A DNA stretch of 64,000 bases from Castor canadensis (GCF_047511655.1 NC_133399.1:5521333-5585332), one strand, 5' to 3'; shown: positions 12,735 through 26,204, counted from the first letter of the stretch. The notes: a model not told the origin generated them from the sequence alone. Program-made: numbers and translations.

Positions 12735-15700
12735 ATGGCAGGAATCACCACATACCTATCAGTACTAACACTTAATGTTAATGGACTTAATTCACCCATC
12801 AAAAGACACCGTTTGACAAAATGGATTAAAAAAGAAGATCCAACAATTTGTTGCTTACAGGAGACTCATCTCACCAACAGAAATAAGCATATGCTTAGGA
12901 TGAAAGGCTGGAAGAAGATTTACCAAGCCAATGGCCCCCGAAAACAAGCAGGAGTAGCAATACTTATCTCTGACAAAGTAGACTTCAAACCTACATTGAT
13001 CAAACGAGATAAAGAAGGACATTCCATACTAATAAAAGGGGAAATAGACCAAAAGGAAATAATAATCATCAATCTGTATGCACCCAATGTCAACGCACCC
13101 AATTTCATCAAACATACCCTGAAAGACCTAAAAGCATATATAAACGCCAACACAGTGGTTGTGGGAGACTTTAACACTCCATTATCATCAATAGATAGGT
13201 CATCCAAACAAAAACTCAATAAAGAAATCCAAGATCTAAAATATGCAATAGACCAAGTGGACCTAGTAGATGTCTACAGAACATTTCATCCAACCTCTAC
13301 ACAATATACATTCTTCTCAGCAGCCTATGGAACCTTCTCCAAAATAGATCATATCCTAGGGCACAAAGCAAGCCTCAGCAAATATAAGAAAATAGAAATA
13401 ATACCATGCATACTATCTGACCACAATGCAGTAAAAGTAGAACTCAACAACAAAAGTAAAGACAAAAAACATGCAAACAGCTGGAAACTAAATAACTCAT
13501 TACTTAATGAAGAATGGATCATCGATGCAATAAAAGAGGAAATTAAAAAGTTCCTAGAAGTCAATGAAAATGAAAACACAACCTACCAGAACCTATGGGA
13601 CACAGCTAAGGCAGTCTTGAGAGGAAAGTTTATAGCCATGAGTGCATATATTAAAAAGACTGAAAGATCCCAAATCAATGACCTAATGATACATCTCAAA
13701 CTCCTAGAAAAACAAGAACAAGCAAATCCCAAAACAAATAGAAGGAGAGAAATAATAAAAATAAGAGCTGAAATCAACGAAATAGAAACCAAAAAAACCA
13801 TACAAAGAATTAATGAAACAAAAAGTTGGTTCTTTGAAAAAATAAACAAGATCGATAGACCCCTGGCAAACCTGACTAAAATGAGGAGAGAAAAAACCCA
13901 AATTAGTAGAATCAGGAATGCAAAAGGGGAGATAACAACAAACACCATGGAAGTCCAGGAAATCATCAGAGACTACTTTGAGAACCTATATTCAAATAAA
14001 TTTGAAAATCTAAAAGAAATGGACAGATTTCTAGATACATATGATCATCCAAAACTGAACCAAGAGGAAATTAATCACCTGAATAGATCTATAACACAAA
14101 ATGAAATTGAAGCAGCAATCAAGAGTCTCCCCAAAAAGAAAAGTCCAGGACCTGATGGATTCTCTGCTGAATTCTATCAGACCTTTAAAGAAGAACTGAT
14201 ACCAACCCTCCTTAAACTGTTCCATGAAATAGAAAGGGAAGGAAAACTGCCAAACACATTTTATGAAGCCAGTATTACACTTATCCCAAAACCAGGCAAA
14301 GACACCTCCAAAAAGGAGAACTATAGGCCAATCTCCTTAATGAACATTGATGCAAAAATCCTCAACAAAATAATGGCAAATCAAATTCAGCAACACATCA
14401 AAAAGATTATTCACCACGACCAGGTAGGCTTCATCCCAGGGATGCAGGGGTGGTTCAACATACGAAAATCAATAAACATAATAAACCACATTAACAGAAG
14501 CAAAGACAAAAACCACTTGATCATCTCAATAGATGCAGAAAAAGCCTTTGATAAGATCCAACATCATTTCATGATAAAAGCTCTAAGAAAACTAGGAATA
14601 GAAGGAAAGTTCCTCAACATTATAAAAGCTATATATGACAAACCTACAGCCAGCATTATACTTAACGGAGAAAAATTAAAACCATTCCCTCTAAAATCAG
14701 GAACCAGACAAGGATGCCCACTATCTCCACTCCTATTCAACATAGTACTGGAATTCCTAGCCAGAGCAATTAGGCAAGAAGAAGGAATAAAAGGAATACA
14801 AATAGGTAAAGAAACTGTCAAAATATCCCTATTTGCAGATGACATGATCCTATACCTTAAAGACCCAAAAAACTCTACTCAGAAGCTTCTAGACATCATC
14901 AATAGCTATAGCAAAGTAGCAGGATATAAAATCAACATAGAAAAATCATTAGCATTTCTATACACTAACAATGAGCAAATGGAAAAAGAATGTATGAAAA
15001 CAATTCCATTTACAATAGCCTCAAAAAAAATCAAATACCTAGGTGTAAACCTAACAAAAGACGTGAAAGACCTCTACAAGGAAAACTATAAACTTCTAAG
15101 AAAGAGATTGAGTAAGACTATAGAAAGTGGAGAGATCTCCCATGCTCATGGATTGGTAGAATCAACATAGTAAAAATGTCTATACTCCCAAAAGTAATCT
15201 ACATGTTTAATGCAATTCCCATGAAAATTCCAATGACATTCATCAAAGAGATTGAAAAATCTACTGTTAAATTTATATGGAAACACAAGAGGCCACGAAT
15301 AGCCAAGGCAATACTCAGTCAAAAGAACAATGCAGGAGGTATCACAATACCTGACTTCAAACTATATTACAAAGCAATAACAATAAAAACAGCATGGTAC
15401 TGGCACAAAAACAGACATGAAGACCAGTGGAACAGAATAGAGGATCCAGATATGAAGCCACACAACTATGAGCAACTTATCTTTGACAAAGGAGCTAAAA
15501 ATATACGATGGAGAAATAGCAGCCTCTTCAATAAAAGCTGCTGGGAAAACTGGTTAGCAGTCTGCAAAAAACTGAAACTAGATCCATGTATATCACCCTA
15601 TACCAACATTAACTCAAAATGGATCAAGGATCTTAATATCAGACCCCAAACTCTTAAGTTGATACAAGAAAGAGTAGGAAATACTCTGGAGTTAGTAGGT

Positions 15701-16552
15701 ATAGGTAAGAACTTTCTCAATGAAACCCCAGCAGCACAGCAACTAAGAGATAGCATAGATAAATGGGACCTCATAAAACTAAAAAGCTTCTGTTCATCAA
15801 AAGAAATGGTCTCTAAACTGAAGAGAACACCCACAGAGTGGGAGAAAATATTTGCCAATTATACATCAGACAAAGGACTGATAACCAGAATATACAGGGA
15901 ACTTAAAAAACTAAGGTCTCCCAAAACTAATGAACCAATAAAGAAATGGGCAGGTGAACTAAACAGAACTTTCTCAAAAGAAGAAATTCAAATGGCCAGA
16001 AAACACATGAAAAAATGCTCACCATCTCTAGCAATAAAGGAAATGCAAATTAAAACCACACTAAGATTCCACCTCACCCCTGTTAGAATAGCCATCATCA
16101 GCAACACCACCAACAACAGGTGTTGGCGACGATGCGGGGAAAAAGGAACCCTCTTACACTGTTGGTGGGAATGTAGACTAGTACAACCACTCTGGAAAAA
16201 AATTTGGAGGCTACTTAAAAAGCTGGACATCGATCTACCATTTGATCCAGCAATACCACTCTTGGGGATATACCCAAAAGACTGTTACTCCAGAGGCACC
16301 TGCACATCCATGTTTATTGCGGCACTATTCACAATAGCCAAGTTATGGAAACAGCCAAGATGCCCCAGCACTGACGAATGGATTAAGAAAATGTGGTATC
16401 TATACACAATGGAATTTTATGCAGCCATGAAGAAGAACGAAATGTTATCATTCGCTGGTAAATGGATGGAATTGGAGAACATCATTTTGAGTGAGGTTAG
16501 CCTGGCTCAAAAGACCAAAAATCGTATGTTCTCCCTCATATGTGGACATTAG
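12735..16552 (+). pseudogene. L1 ORF2, endonuclease and reverse transcriptase, two disabling lesions
   Basis: The reading frame would span about 1272 residues, close to the usual 1275. Endonuclease residues match the known catalytic set: N14, E43, Y115, D145, N147, D205 and H230. Reverse-transcriptase motifs are present: [24 protein letters not shown] and FADD at 700-703. The C-terminal Cys/His motif CWRRC...HCWWEC lies near 1130-1147. Two lesions break it: a missing base near 15097 (compared with 18585 and 28330) and a GAA to TAA codon at 15113-15115. The first open part ends at 15170; the second is open to 16552 with an ATG at 15176. The translated N-terminal 811 residues keep both catalytic domains but lose the C-terminal part. 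Confidence 0.93.
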
Positions 16553-17043
16553 ATCAAGGGCAAACACAACAAGGGGATTGGACAATGAGCACATGATAAA
16601 AGCTAGAGCACACAAGGGAGGGGTGAGGATAGGTAAGACACCTAAAAAACTAGCTAGCATTTGTTGCCCTTAATGCAGAGAAACTAAAGCAGATACCTTA
16701 AAGCAACTGAGGCCAATAGGAAAAGGGGACCAGGAACTAGAGAAAAGGTTAGATTAAAAAGAATTAACCTAGAAGGTAACACCCACGCACAGGAAATCAA
16801 TGTGAGTCAATGCCCTGTATAGCTATCCTTACCTCAACCAGCAAAACCCCTTGTTCCTTCCTATTATTGCTTATACTCTCTCTACAACAAAATTAGAGAT
16901 AAGGGCAAAATAGTTTCTGCTGGGTATTGAGGGGGGGAGCGGGAGGGGGTGGAGTGGGTGGTAAGGGAGGGGGTGGGGGCAGGGGGGAGAAATAAACCAA
17001 GCCTTGTATGCACATATGAATAATAAAAGAAAAATGAAAAAAA
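16553..17043 (+). other. L1 3'UTR with G-rich tract and poly(A) signal
   Basis: Contains a polypurine G-rich tract at about 16929-16988 with several runs of three or more G, able in principle to form a G-quadruplex, a known feature of L1 3'UTRs. AATAAA at 17022-17027 precedes the A-rich tail. The L1 tail at 47056-47543 (minus) is nearly identical to this 3'UTR, which marks them as the same young subfamily. Confidence 0.85.
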
Positions 17044-20000
17044 AAAAAGTTCCTGAAAGTCAATGAAAATGAAAACAAAACCTACCAGAACCTATGGGAC
17101 ACAGCAAAGGCAGTCCGGAGAGGAAAGTTTATAGCCATGAGTGCATATATTAAAAAGACTGAAAGATCCCAAATCACTGACCTAATGATACATCTCAAAC
17201 TCCTGGAAAAACAAGAACAAGCAAATCCCAAAACAAATATAGGAGAGAAATAATAAAAATAAGAGCTGAAATCAATGAAATAGAAACAAAAAAAAATGCA
17301 AGGAATTAGTGAAACAAAAAATTGGTTCTTTGAAATAATAAACAATATTAACAGACCCATGGCAAACCTGACTAAAATTAGAGAAAAATCCAAATTAGTA
17401 GAATCAGGAATGCAAAAGGGGAGATAACAGCAAACACCATGAAAGTCCAGGAAATCACCAGAGACTACATCGAGAACCTATATTCAAATAAATTCGAAAA
17501 TATTAAAGAAATGGACAGACTTTTAGATATATATGATCATCCAAAACTAAACCAAGAGGATATTAATCACCTGAATAGATCTATAACACAAAATGAAATT
17601 GAAGCAGCAATCAAGAGTCTTCCCAAAAAGAAAAGTACAGGACCTGATGGATTCTCTGCTGAATTCTACCAGACCTTTAAAGAAGAACTGATGCCAACCC
17701 TCCTTATACTGCTCCATGAAATAGAAAGGGAAGGAAAACTGCCTAACACATTTTATGAAGCCAGTAATACATTATCCCAAAACCAAGCAAAGACACCTCC
17801 AAAAAGGAGAACTATAGGCCAATCTCCTTAATGAACATTGATGCAAAAATCCTCAGTAAAACAATGGCAAAGTGAATTCAATAACATCAAAAAGATCATT
17901 CACCATGACCAAGTAGGCTTCATCCCAGGAATGCAGGGGTGGTTTGACATATGAAAATCAATAAACATAAAAAACCACATTAACAGAAGCAAACACAAAA
18001 CCACTTGATCATCTCAATAAATGCAGAAAAAGACTTTGATAAGATCCAACACCATTTCATGATAAAAGCTCTAAGAAAACTAGGAATAGAAGGAAAGTAT
18101 GTCAACATTATAAAAACTATATATGACAAACCTACAGCTACATTACACTTAACAGAGAAAAACTGAAACCATTCCCTTTAAAATCAGGAAGTAGACAAGG
18201 ATGCCCACTATCTCCACTCCTATTCAACATAGTACTGGAATTCCTAGCCAGAGCAATTAGACAAGAAGAAGGAATAAAAGGAATACAAATAGGTAAAGAA
18301 ACTGTCAAAATATCCCTATTTGGAGATGACATGATCCTATATCTTAAAGACCCAAAAAAGTCTACTCAGAAGCTCCTAGACACCATCAATAGCTACAGCA
18401 AGGTAGCAGGATATAAAATCAACATAGAAAAATCATTAGCATTTCTATACACTAATAATGAACAAAGTAAAAAACAATATATGAAAACAATTCCATTTAC
18501 AATAGCCTCAAAAAAAAATCAAATACCTAGGTGTAAACCTAACAAATGAAGTGAATGACCTCCACAAGGAAAACTATAAACTTCTGAAGAAAGACATTGC
18601 AGAAGACTATGGAAAGTGGCGAGATCTCCCACGCTCATGGATTGGTAGAATCAACATAGTAAAAATGTCTATACTCCCAAAAGTAACCTACATGTTTAAT
18701 GCTATTACTTCCAAAATTCCAATGACATTCATTAAAGACACTGAAAAATCTACCATTAAATTTATATGGAACACAAGAGGCCATGAATAGCCAGGGCAAT
18801 ACTCAGTCAAAAGAACAATGCTGGAGGTATCACAATACCTGACTTCAAACTATATTACAAAGCAATAACAATAAAAACAGCATGGTACTGCCACAAAAAC
18901 AAACATGAAGACCAGTGGAACAGAATAGATGACTCAGATATGAAGCCACACAACTATAACCAACTTGTCTTTGACAAAGGTGCTAAAAATATACGATGGA
19001 GAAAAGACAGCCTCTTCAACAAAAACTGCTTGGAAATTGGTTAGCCGTCTGCAAAACACTGAAACTAGATCCATGTTCATCATTCTATACCAATATTAAC
19101 TCAAAATGGATCAAGGATCTTAATATTAGACCTGAAAATCTAAAGTTGGTTCAGGAAAGAGTAGGAAATACTCTGGAATTAATAGGTATAGTCAAGAACT
19201 TTCTCAATGGAACCCCAGCAGCACAGCAACTAAGAGATAGAACAGATAAATGGGACTTCATAAAACTAAAAAGCTTCTGCTCATCAAAAGAAATGGTCTC
19301 TAAACTGAAGAGAACACCCACAGAGTGGGAGAAAATACTTGCCAGCTACACATCAGACGAAGGACTGATAACCAGAATATATAGGAAACTTTAAAAACTA
19401 AATTCTCCCAAAACTAATGAACCAATAAAGAAATGGGCAAGTGAAATAAACAGAACTTTCTCAAAAGAAGAAATTCAAATGGCCAAAAAACACATGAAAA
19501 AATGCTCACCATCTCTAGCAATAAAGAAAATGCAAATTAAAACCACACTAAGATTCCACCTCACCCCTGTTAGAATAGCCATCACTAGCAACACTACCAC
19601 CAACAGGTGTTGGCGAGGATGCGGGGAAAAAGGAACCCTCATACACTGTTGGTGGGAATGTAAACTAGTACAACCACTCTGGAAAAAAATTTGGAGGCTA
19701 CTTAAAAAGCTAGACATCGATCTACCATTTGATCCAGCAATACCACTCTTGGGGATATACTGAAAATAGTGTGACACAGGTTACTCCAGAGGCACCTGCA
19801 CACCCATGTTTATTGCAGCACTATTCACAATAGCCAAGTTATGGAAACAGCCAAGATGCCCCACTACTGAAAAATGGATCAAGAACATTTGATATCCATA
19901 CACAATGGAATTTTATGCAGCCATGAAGAAGAACAAAATGTTATCATTCGCTGATAAATGGATGAAATTGGAGAACCTCATTCTGAGTGAGGTTAGCCTG

Positions 20001-20080
20001 GCCCAAAAGACCAAAAAGTGTATGTTCTCCTCATATGTGGACATTGGATCAAGGGCAAACATAACAAGGGAATTGATCAC
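17044..20080 (+). pseudogene. L1 ORF2 remnant, RT to C-terminus (older element)
   Basis: Reverse-transcriptase and C-terminal regions in several frames, open pieces at 17439-17831, 18331-18549, 18551-18790, 18996-19394 and 19479-19763. Single-base losses and stops separate them. The catalytic FADD is FGDD here (ttt gga gat gac near 18320). The Cys/His motif CWRGC...HCWWEC remains at about 19610-19665. Non-functional. Confidence 0.88.
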
Positions 20081-20548
20081 AAGATAAAAGCAAGAACACA
20101 CAAGGGAGGTATGAGGATAGGTAAGACACCTAAAAAAGTAGATAGCATTTGTTGCTCTCAATGTAGAGAAACTAAAGCAGATACTTAAAGCACCTGAGGC
20201 CAATTGGAAAAGGGGAACAGTAAATAGAGAAAAGGTTAGATCAAAAAGAATTAACCTAGAAGGTAACACCCACGCACAGGAAATCAATGTGAGTCAACTC
20301 CCTGCATTGCTACACTTATCTTAACTAGTAAAAACCCTTGGTCCTTCCTATTACTGCTTATACTCTCTCTTCAACAAAATTAGAGATAAGGGCCAAATAG
20401 TTTCTGCCAGGTAATGAGAGGGTAAAAAGGGAGAGGGAGGGGCCAGTAGGGAAGAGGGGAGAAATGACCCAATCATTGTATGCACATATGAATAAAATAA
20501 AAATTAGAAGAAAATAATAAATAATAGAGTAATTAATATTCAGGATAA
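17044..20548 (+). mobile_element. Older L1, 3' portion (continuation after nested L1)
   Basis: Resumes ORF2 with 'agttcctgaaagtcaatgaaaatg' directly after the nested L1 tail and runs to its own 3'UTR, G-rich tract (about 20405-20450) and degenerate A-rich tail. Flanking sequence on both sides aligns with the right-arm empty site near 59150, so this insertion post-dates the inverted duplication or was lost from the other arm. Confidence 0.9.
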
Positions 20549-22170
20549 AAAAAGTAATCTTTATAACAGTAGTGGTTAAGACCACCACCCCACCATTGTT
20601 CATGTTCCCATTATACTTAGATGCTGAAAAAGGAAAGCACGCACTTTTGATTGTTCCATGTTCCACCTCAAATTCATCATCTTTCTTCATCATATGAAAA
20701 AGAACCCTAACTATACAAAGTTTCCAATGAAATTCTCTACTCTTTCCAGGCAGTCTTTGATTCATCCTCAGCATGAGCCACTATATCAACCCCTCCTTTA
20801 CTTTCACATGAAAAACAATCTCAAGGCTAAGGATTTCTGGTCCACACCCTAATTTGAGGCCCTCTTTCACCCATAATCTCTCAGCTTCTTTTTACTACTT
20901 TTTGATCCTCTTTATTGCTCTTGAAAAAACAAGCCTTTCCTTGAGACACCTGCACACTTTGTTTTTGGGGTTTCCCTGCCACTGACACCCTAAGTTCATA
21001 TTTTGACTCAATCTTCACTTCATTTTTGGAAAATACCATGTAGACACAGGCCAAAGAGAACATCAATTATGTTCATAAAACTTTGATAAGTTTCCAATCT
21101 CAACCCTCCCATTTGAAACCAAAGTACAAGTGCACCACCATTGCAGTGAGTTGTGCAATGTGAGCTCTCTGCAAATTTAGGTATGTAGTAAAACCCTGAG
21201 GAGCACACGTGTGGGATCTAGTTGTGCATTGAAAATCCTGCTTCCACATTTTTACATAATTCAGTACCATCAGTTTTACCCTGAAAAGTTTGGAAGGAGC
21301 GGGGACCCCAAGGATCACAGCCTCTCCTGCTGGGGACCTACATTACCTCATTTGGGGAGAGAATCAAGGGCTCCAGGATAGATGACGTAACTCAGAGGTA
21401 GAGCACATGATGACAGGGTCCTGGTCATTTTTGCAGAGCCACACTCTTTATTTAAGATGGAGGACCACAAGGCATGGCAGGCACCTAAGGCCCCAGACTC
21501 CAGATCAGTGCTGAAGACAATGTCTTTACAACTCCTTCAAGCAGGTCCAACATCCTCATCCTCCTGAGAGGACTCTGGTCACCAACACTACTATGGCCTT
21601 CTGTGGTGATTGGGGTTCTGCCCACCAAACTAGCTGAGCTCACACATAATGGGACTGAGATTGAGTCACATGGTGTCCATATCAAAAGAAATCTCAGTGA
21701 TTCAGAAAATGATGGGAACAACAAAGGGATTTTCCGAGGATTAGACAATGATTGTTCCTCCCACCAGATTCTGATTGGTCAGCCTATGCAGTTCTTCCCT
21801 CCAGCAATTTTCACTGGCTATTGAACCTGGGCCCTGTCACCTTAGATCTCTGTGACAGGAGAAGTGATACCCCACCTGGGAAAGTGGCAGGGCCAGTAAG
21901 TGATTTCAGGCACAGACCTTAGGAGGCCAGGCCTCCTCAATGGACCTTATGTTCCCCAGTATGGGGATGCATTGTATTTAAGCAGAAGCTGCACCTGGCT
22001 TTTCCAAAAGAACTCTATTGCTTTCACGTGGAAATTGGGCCAGGAGTCTGCTGAGAATACTCCACACTCAGCATGTAAGGATATAGCCACTGATTTCACA
22101 GAAGGATCTCTTTGTAGGACAGGGCAAGTGACACTTCAATAGAATAGGACAAAAGGCCTGGTGTGGTCAC
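20549..22170 (-). repeat. KZNF promoter/first-exon-like block A (left copy)
   Basis: Matches the right arm at 57510-59160 in inverted orientation and, more weakly, block B of the same arm (36290-37700) in direct orientation. Shared landmarks on the minus strand include a 'gaaattgggccagcagtctgctga'-type segment, the 'cagttcttccctccag...cactggct' area, and the downstream 'acataattgatgtt...cctgtgtctacatgg' segment. At the place where block B has ATG followed by a splice donor, block A has neither. Read as a decayed duplicate of a KZNF first-exon region. Confidence 0.55.
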
Positions 22171-22189
22171 AGTATGTTGCTATCAGTCA

Positions 22190-22535
22190 CTTGTCTATAT
22201 GGACAAATATTTCTTACACCTATTCCCTCAATCTACCCATTATCAGTCAAGAAATAAAGAACAAGCAGGGTGCCAGTGGCTCACACCTATAATCCTAGAT
22301 ACTCAGGAGGCAGAGATAGGAGGATCATGTTTTGAAGCCAGACCAGCAAAATGGTTTTTGAGACCATATCTTAACAAAACACTTCACAAAAAAGGGTTGG
22401 CAGGGTGACTCAAGGAGTACACCCTGACTTTAAGCCCCAGTTCTGCAAAAAAAAGAGAAAGAAATGAAGAACATACCAATAAGCAAGCACAATTATTAAG
22501 TAGAAGAGAAGCTGTAGCTATCACACCAAAATGGC
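22190..22535 (+). repeat. Dimeric SINE with flanks, shared with the right arm
   Basis: A B1-like half at about 22265-22385 (gtggctcacacctataatcc, then cagagataggaggatcatg) is followed by a tRNA-like half (gttggcaggg...cccagttctgc) and an A-rich end to about 22460. The same insertion is present inverted at 57190-57430, so it predates the duplication. At about 22535 the left arm jumps past 1.4 kb that is present in the right arm. Confidence 0.75.
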
Positions 22536-23560
22536 AGAGACTGGAAGGCATTTCCTGTATTAAGCAGAGGGTCCTCCTCCTTAGACCAGGCTGTGATTCA
22601 CCACTTCCCAAGAACTTCTCACTGGCTAGAGATCCAGAACCCACCCCTTGAGATCTGAGTAGCAAAAGAAGTGATCCCCTATTAGCAAGAGTGCAAAAAC
22701 CAAATAACTAAAGCTACTATCAGCCCTCAGCAGTTTATGCCTCCTCCCTGGCTCTTACCCACTGGAGCCAGGGGACTTATTGTAGTTAAGCGGAACCTGC
22801 TTTTCAGAATGGACCCTTCTTCATCAACTGGGAAATGGCACCTGGAATATGCTGAGAGAATTTCACACTCATTTCCCATGGGGACAACTTTTCTGTGATC
22901 TGAGGAAAATTGTGGTTCTAGGCCAGGCCAGGAAAATGGAAAAACTGTGCATGAAGATATCATATCTGCTGTTCACACAGAAGGAAAAATTAACAACAAA
23001 TATGAGGAAACAGGGAAATGTGGATTGTCAATCAAAAAGCATTGTGGAAGTTCCTCAGACTGCTTTTGCTAAAAAGCATGGACTCCATACTCAATCCATC
23101 AACTAAAATCAGGAAAAACCATGGCATCTCTCCATTTACAATCAGTCTGTTCTCTGAGCTATTCTCTGCAGTCCACCTTGCAGCCCCCTTGGAATCTAGG
23201 AAGGAGAAGATAGAGATTTTCTTCATGATCTGAAACCAAATCTATCCCCAACAGTATACCCTCCTTTGGAAGGACCATCCTCTGGATAACAACTCCAGAA
23301 CATCTCCCAAAACTACAGCTGAGTGATAACAACTAGACCACACCTGTGACTGGAACCCTTTAACTATGCATATCCTTGGTCCCTGCCCCCTGCTCTTTTC
23401 CTATTTAAATCTTTGCCAACTTCATGTCTGTACCCTGCATATGATGAGCACGAGGTCAGTGCTTACACTGCTTCATCCCACATCATATTCCTAGCTGTGT
23501 CATAATTCTCCTTTCCCTGCTTCCTTCATTGACATTGAAGGGTAATTAGCTGGAACTAGA
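22536..23560. repeat. Part of block C (KZNF first-exon-like) and LTR-like sequence, left arm
   Basis: Inverted match to about 54800-55780. It contains a third version of the 'taagcagaac...gggaaatgg' segment seen in blocks A and B (around 22780-22870). From about 23340 a TATA-like 'cctatttaaatc' (23402) and a short following tract look LTR-like, but ends and family could not be fixed. No coding capacity supported. Confidence 0.45.
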
Positions 23561-24250
23561 ATGTGATATCTAAGGAGCTTGAGCCCTGGGTCCAAAATTC
23601 TATTTTCAGAATGAGAATATTGATTGCTGAAAAATCATAGGGAATGGATTCATTTCACAAAGCCTTTCTTGGGACAGTCTAAAGTAGAATCAAAGGATTG
23701 TAGGCAATTATGTTGAAGAAACAGGAAAGTGGAAATACTATACAAAGAAGATAACATCAGTAAAGACTTAGAAATCATCAAAGGATTATATAGAAATTAT
23801 GAAGATGGAGATACAAGAAGTTCAACAAAACCATCACTATAGGTGCTCAACAGAGGACAAGAACAAGAAGAAGAAAGAATCAATATGAAAGTGAATAAAA
23901 TTATGCAGCCAGAAGAGAAAGAAAACATTTTAAAATTCACAGACTGTGTCACCAGTATCTGAATTTTGTAAATTGTAGAAAGTTCTCTAGACAGAAACAA
24001 AAACATATAAGCTAAGAATGTAGATCACATAAAGAAAGTGTTAGGAAACTAAGAAATGAACACAAATTCTTTTCTTTCTTCCTCACTACTGGTATTCAAG
24101 GACAACCTTTGCTTAAGGTCATTGAAAGTGAACTATGGAGTAGGTGATCATACCTCATAATATGAACAATTAGTAAGAACCGTTGTATATGGTTGAAGGA
24201 TAACAGTAGGGAACATACCAATATACCTGCCCTCTCCATGAAGAAGCATA
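23560..24250 (+). repeat. Inverted copy of dispersed repeat X plus arm sequence
   Basis: 23560-23990 is related, inverted, to about 360-900 and directly paired (inverted) with 54340-54780 of the right arm. No gene seen. Confidence 0.45.
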
Positions 24251-24259
24251 TCTTTTTTT

Positions 24260-25620
24260 GAAATGCATTTAGCTTACTTAGAAAAGGATTTTACATGTTC
24301 AGAAAATTACTAATGATACATTTTAAACTTACTTTGTTTCATAAAGTGGGACAGAAAATGTGATAATATAATTAATAAAGACTGCACCTATCAGACTGGC
24401 TCAAGTGGTGTAGTGAATGCCTTATCAATCACAACACCCTGAGTAATAAATAAGTAAATAAATAGGTATTTAAAGGATTGCAACAAGATTGTACTACACC
24501 AACTAAATGCACAGCACATCATTTTGCTGAATTTATAATAGCAATCTGAACTTCAAATTAATAGATGAACACTATTTTCAAAGAAGAAAGGAATAGCAAA
24601 ATAAGAATGACAGGCAGAGGAAGGGGTGAGATGGGGGCAAGAGTAACATGACAGAACAAGTAGGAAAAATGCTTAACACCAGAAGTCATCAGTATAGTAC
24701 AAACAGAATTCAAAGAAGCTATTTAATGCTAAGTGGACAAATGTAATAAATTAGGACATTCCCCATATTGACAAATCTCAGAATAAGCAAACATCTATAA
24801 GACTTCAGATAAATTCTTAAGCTATCAAAACTTCCTAAGAAATTTCAATTATCCATACTCTACAGAGCATCAATCCTACAACCCCCACCCAAAAAGAATA
24901 TTCTGCTAACAGTGTAGAACTCTAGGGCAACTTTACATAATTAAAATAAGCAAAATCTTCTGGGTCAACCTCACCACAAGGGATATGATTTATGGATTTG
25001 AGTCTTTGTGAAAGATCCATTACTCCAAACTGTTGTCATGCACTCACTTTAAGGTGAGAGAAATACTCAGAGTCAGCTTTTGACATACTGTGACCTTAGT
25101 GAGTGATCTTAATCTTTGTCAATGTATATTGAGATGTATTAATTGCAATGTTTATTTTCAGAAACCTTCTGATCTCTTCCAGAACTTTAGTATATACATA
25201 TTGTTTATGCCTAACTGGTTGGTACCTATGATGTCTATTCAATGTGTACTCTTTACTTAATGAACCATACTTCATTTTTGCTCAACTCCAATGCCTTCCT
25301 GAATTCATCTCACACAAGACAAAAGTACCAAGAACGGACACTCTGGTAGCATTACCAAACATTACCCAAAGACCCCAAATGTTATGACTTGTGCTGTGTT
25401 TCTTTGCCATCACTTCTGATAACAAATATGTGGTGTTATCAACATCAACCAACTTTCAAACAACAACTAATCATCTTTCAATTCATATCTGACACCATCA
25501 AAACTTAGCACAGTCCCTCCAACTTCTCAGCAGTGTGAAAGAGACAAGTCATGGCACATGTTTGCTTTGTCTGGTCACACCAGTCACCTTCTTAATGTCA
25601 TAGACAGGTACAACTCTGAC
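24260..25620. other. Left-arm-only segment, nothing recognised
   Basis: About 1.36 kb of AT-rich sequence with no counterpart at the matching right-arm position (about 54055). Either inserted in the left arm or deleted from the right. It includes short low-complexity 'taaataagtaaataaata' near 24450. No open frame or known element was recognised. Confidence 0.5.
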
Positions 25621-26204
25621 ACAAGTCATTAGAATAAATGCAAGCATTGCCTCAATGGGGCTTAGAAAAACAACCAAATACACTCCTATTGCCTCAGAAA
25701 CCTCAAGGATTTCAGAATATCCTCACTAGAAACTGACACAAGGACCAAAATTTTAATTTATCTACACATCCACATTATCTTCCAAATGAACCAATTTTTG
25801 CCCCATGATGAAATATATAAAGGTGACTTTCTCCGAGCCTGGGATGAACAGATCTGTCTTTGTCAGCACAAATTACATCTACCTCAACACACAAAGAAAG
25901 TGTTGAAATGATATATTCTGAAGTTATAACACTCTACAATTAACCTACACTTCCAATCACTTCTGCACTAGAAAAGGAGCTCACAACCAACATTCTTCCC
26001 ATGATCCCTTTTGCAAACGCAGATATTCCTCTACCCTCAGTCCTAATGCCTTTTTTTTGCATAAAAATGATTATGAAGTAATCATTGCAAATATCCTCAA
26101 AATGGTTTGTAAACAGTTGTAAGGTGAATTTGACAAATCTGAGCCTGAGTGATCAAACAAGTCACACTGTAGTGTCACCACAACATCATGAAGATCATGA
26201 AGAA

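Larger units (their letters stand above)
10011..17043 (+). mobile_element. Full-length, recently inserted L1 nested in the older L1
   Basis: About 7.0 kb: 5'UTR (10011-11481), ORF1, a 50-bp spacer, ORF2, a 3'UTR with a G-rich tract, AATAAA at 17022 and an A-rich tail. Imperfect 15-bp target duplications (aaaaagttcctggaa at 9996 and aaaaagttcctgaaa at 17044, 14 of 15 matching) flank it. The implied first nick, TTTTT/AA on the minus strand, fits the L1 endonuclease preference. ORF1 is intact and ORF2 has two nearby lesions, so the copy is young but not autonomous. It lies antisense to the left KZNF gene. Confidence 0.95.

Noticed and set aside
23340-23560. LTR or endogenous retrovirus
   Set aside because: A TATA-like motif and general look are suggestive, but no LTR ends, target duplication, primer-binding site or gag/pol coding sequence was found.
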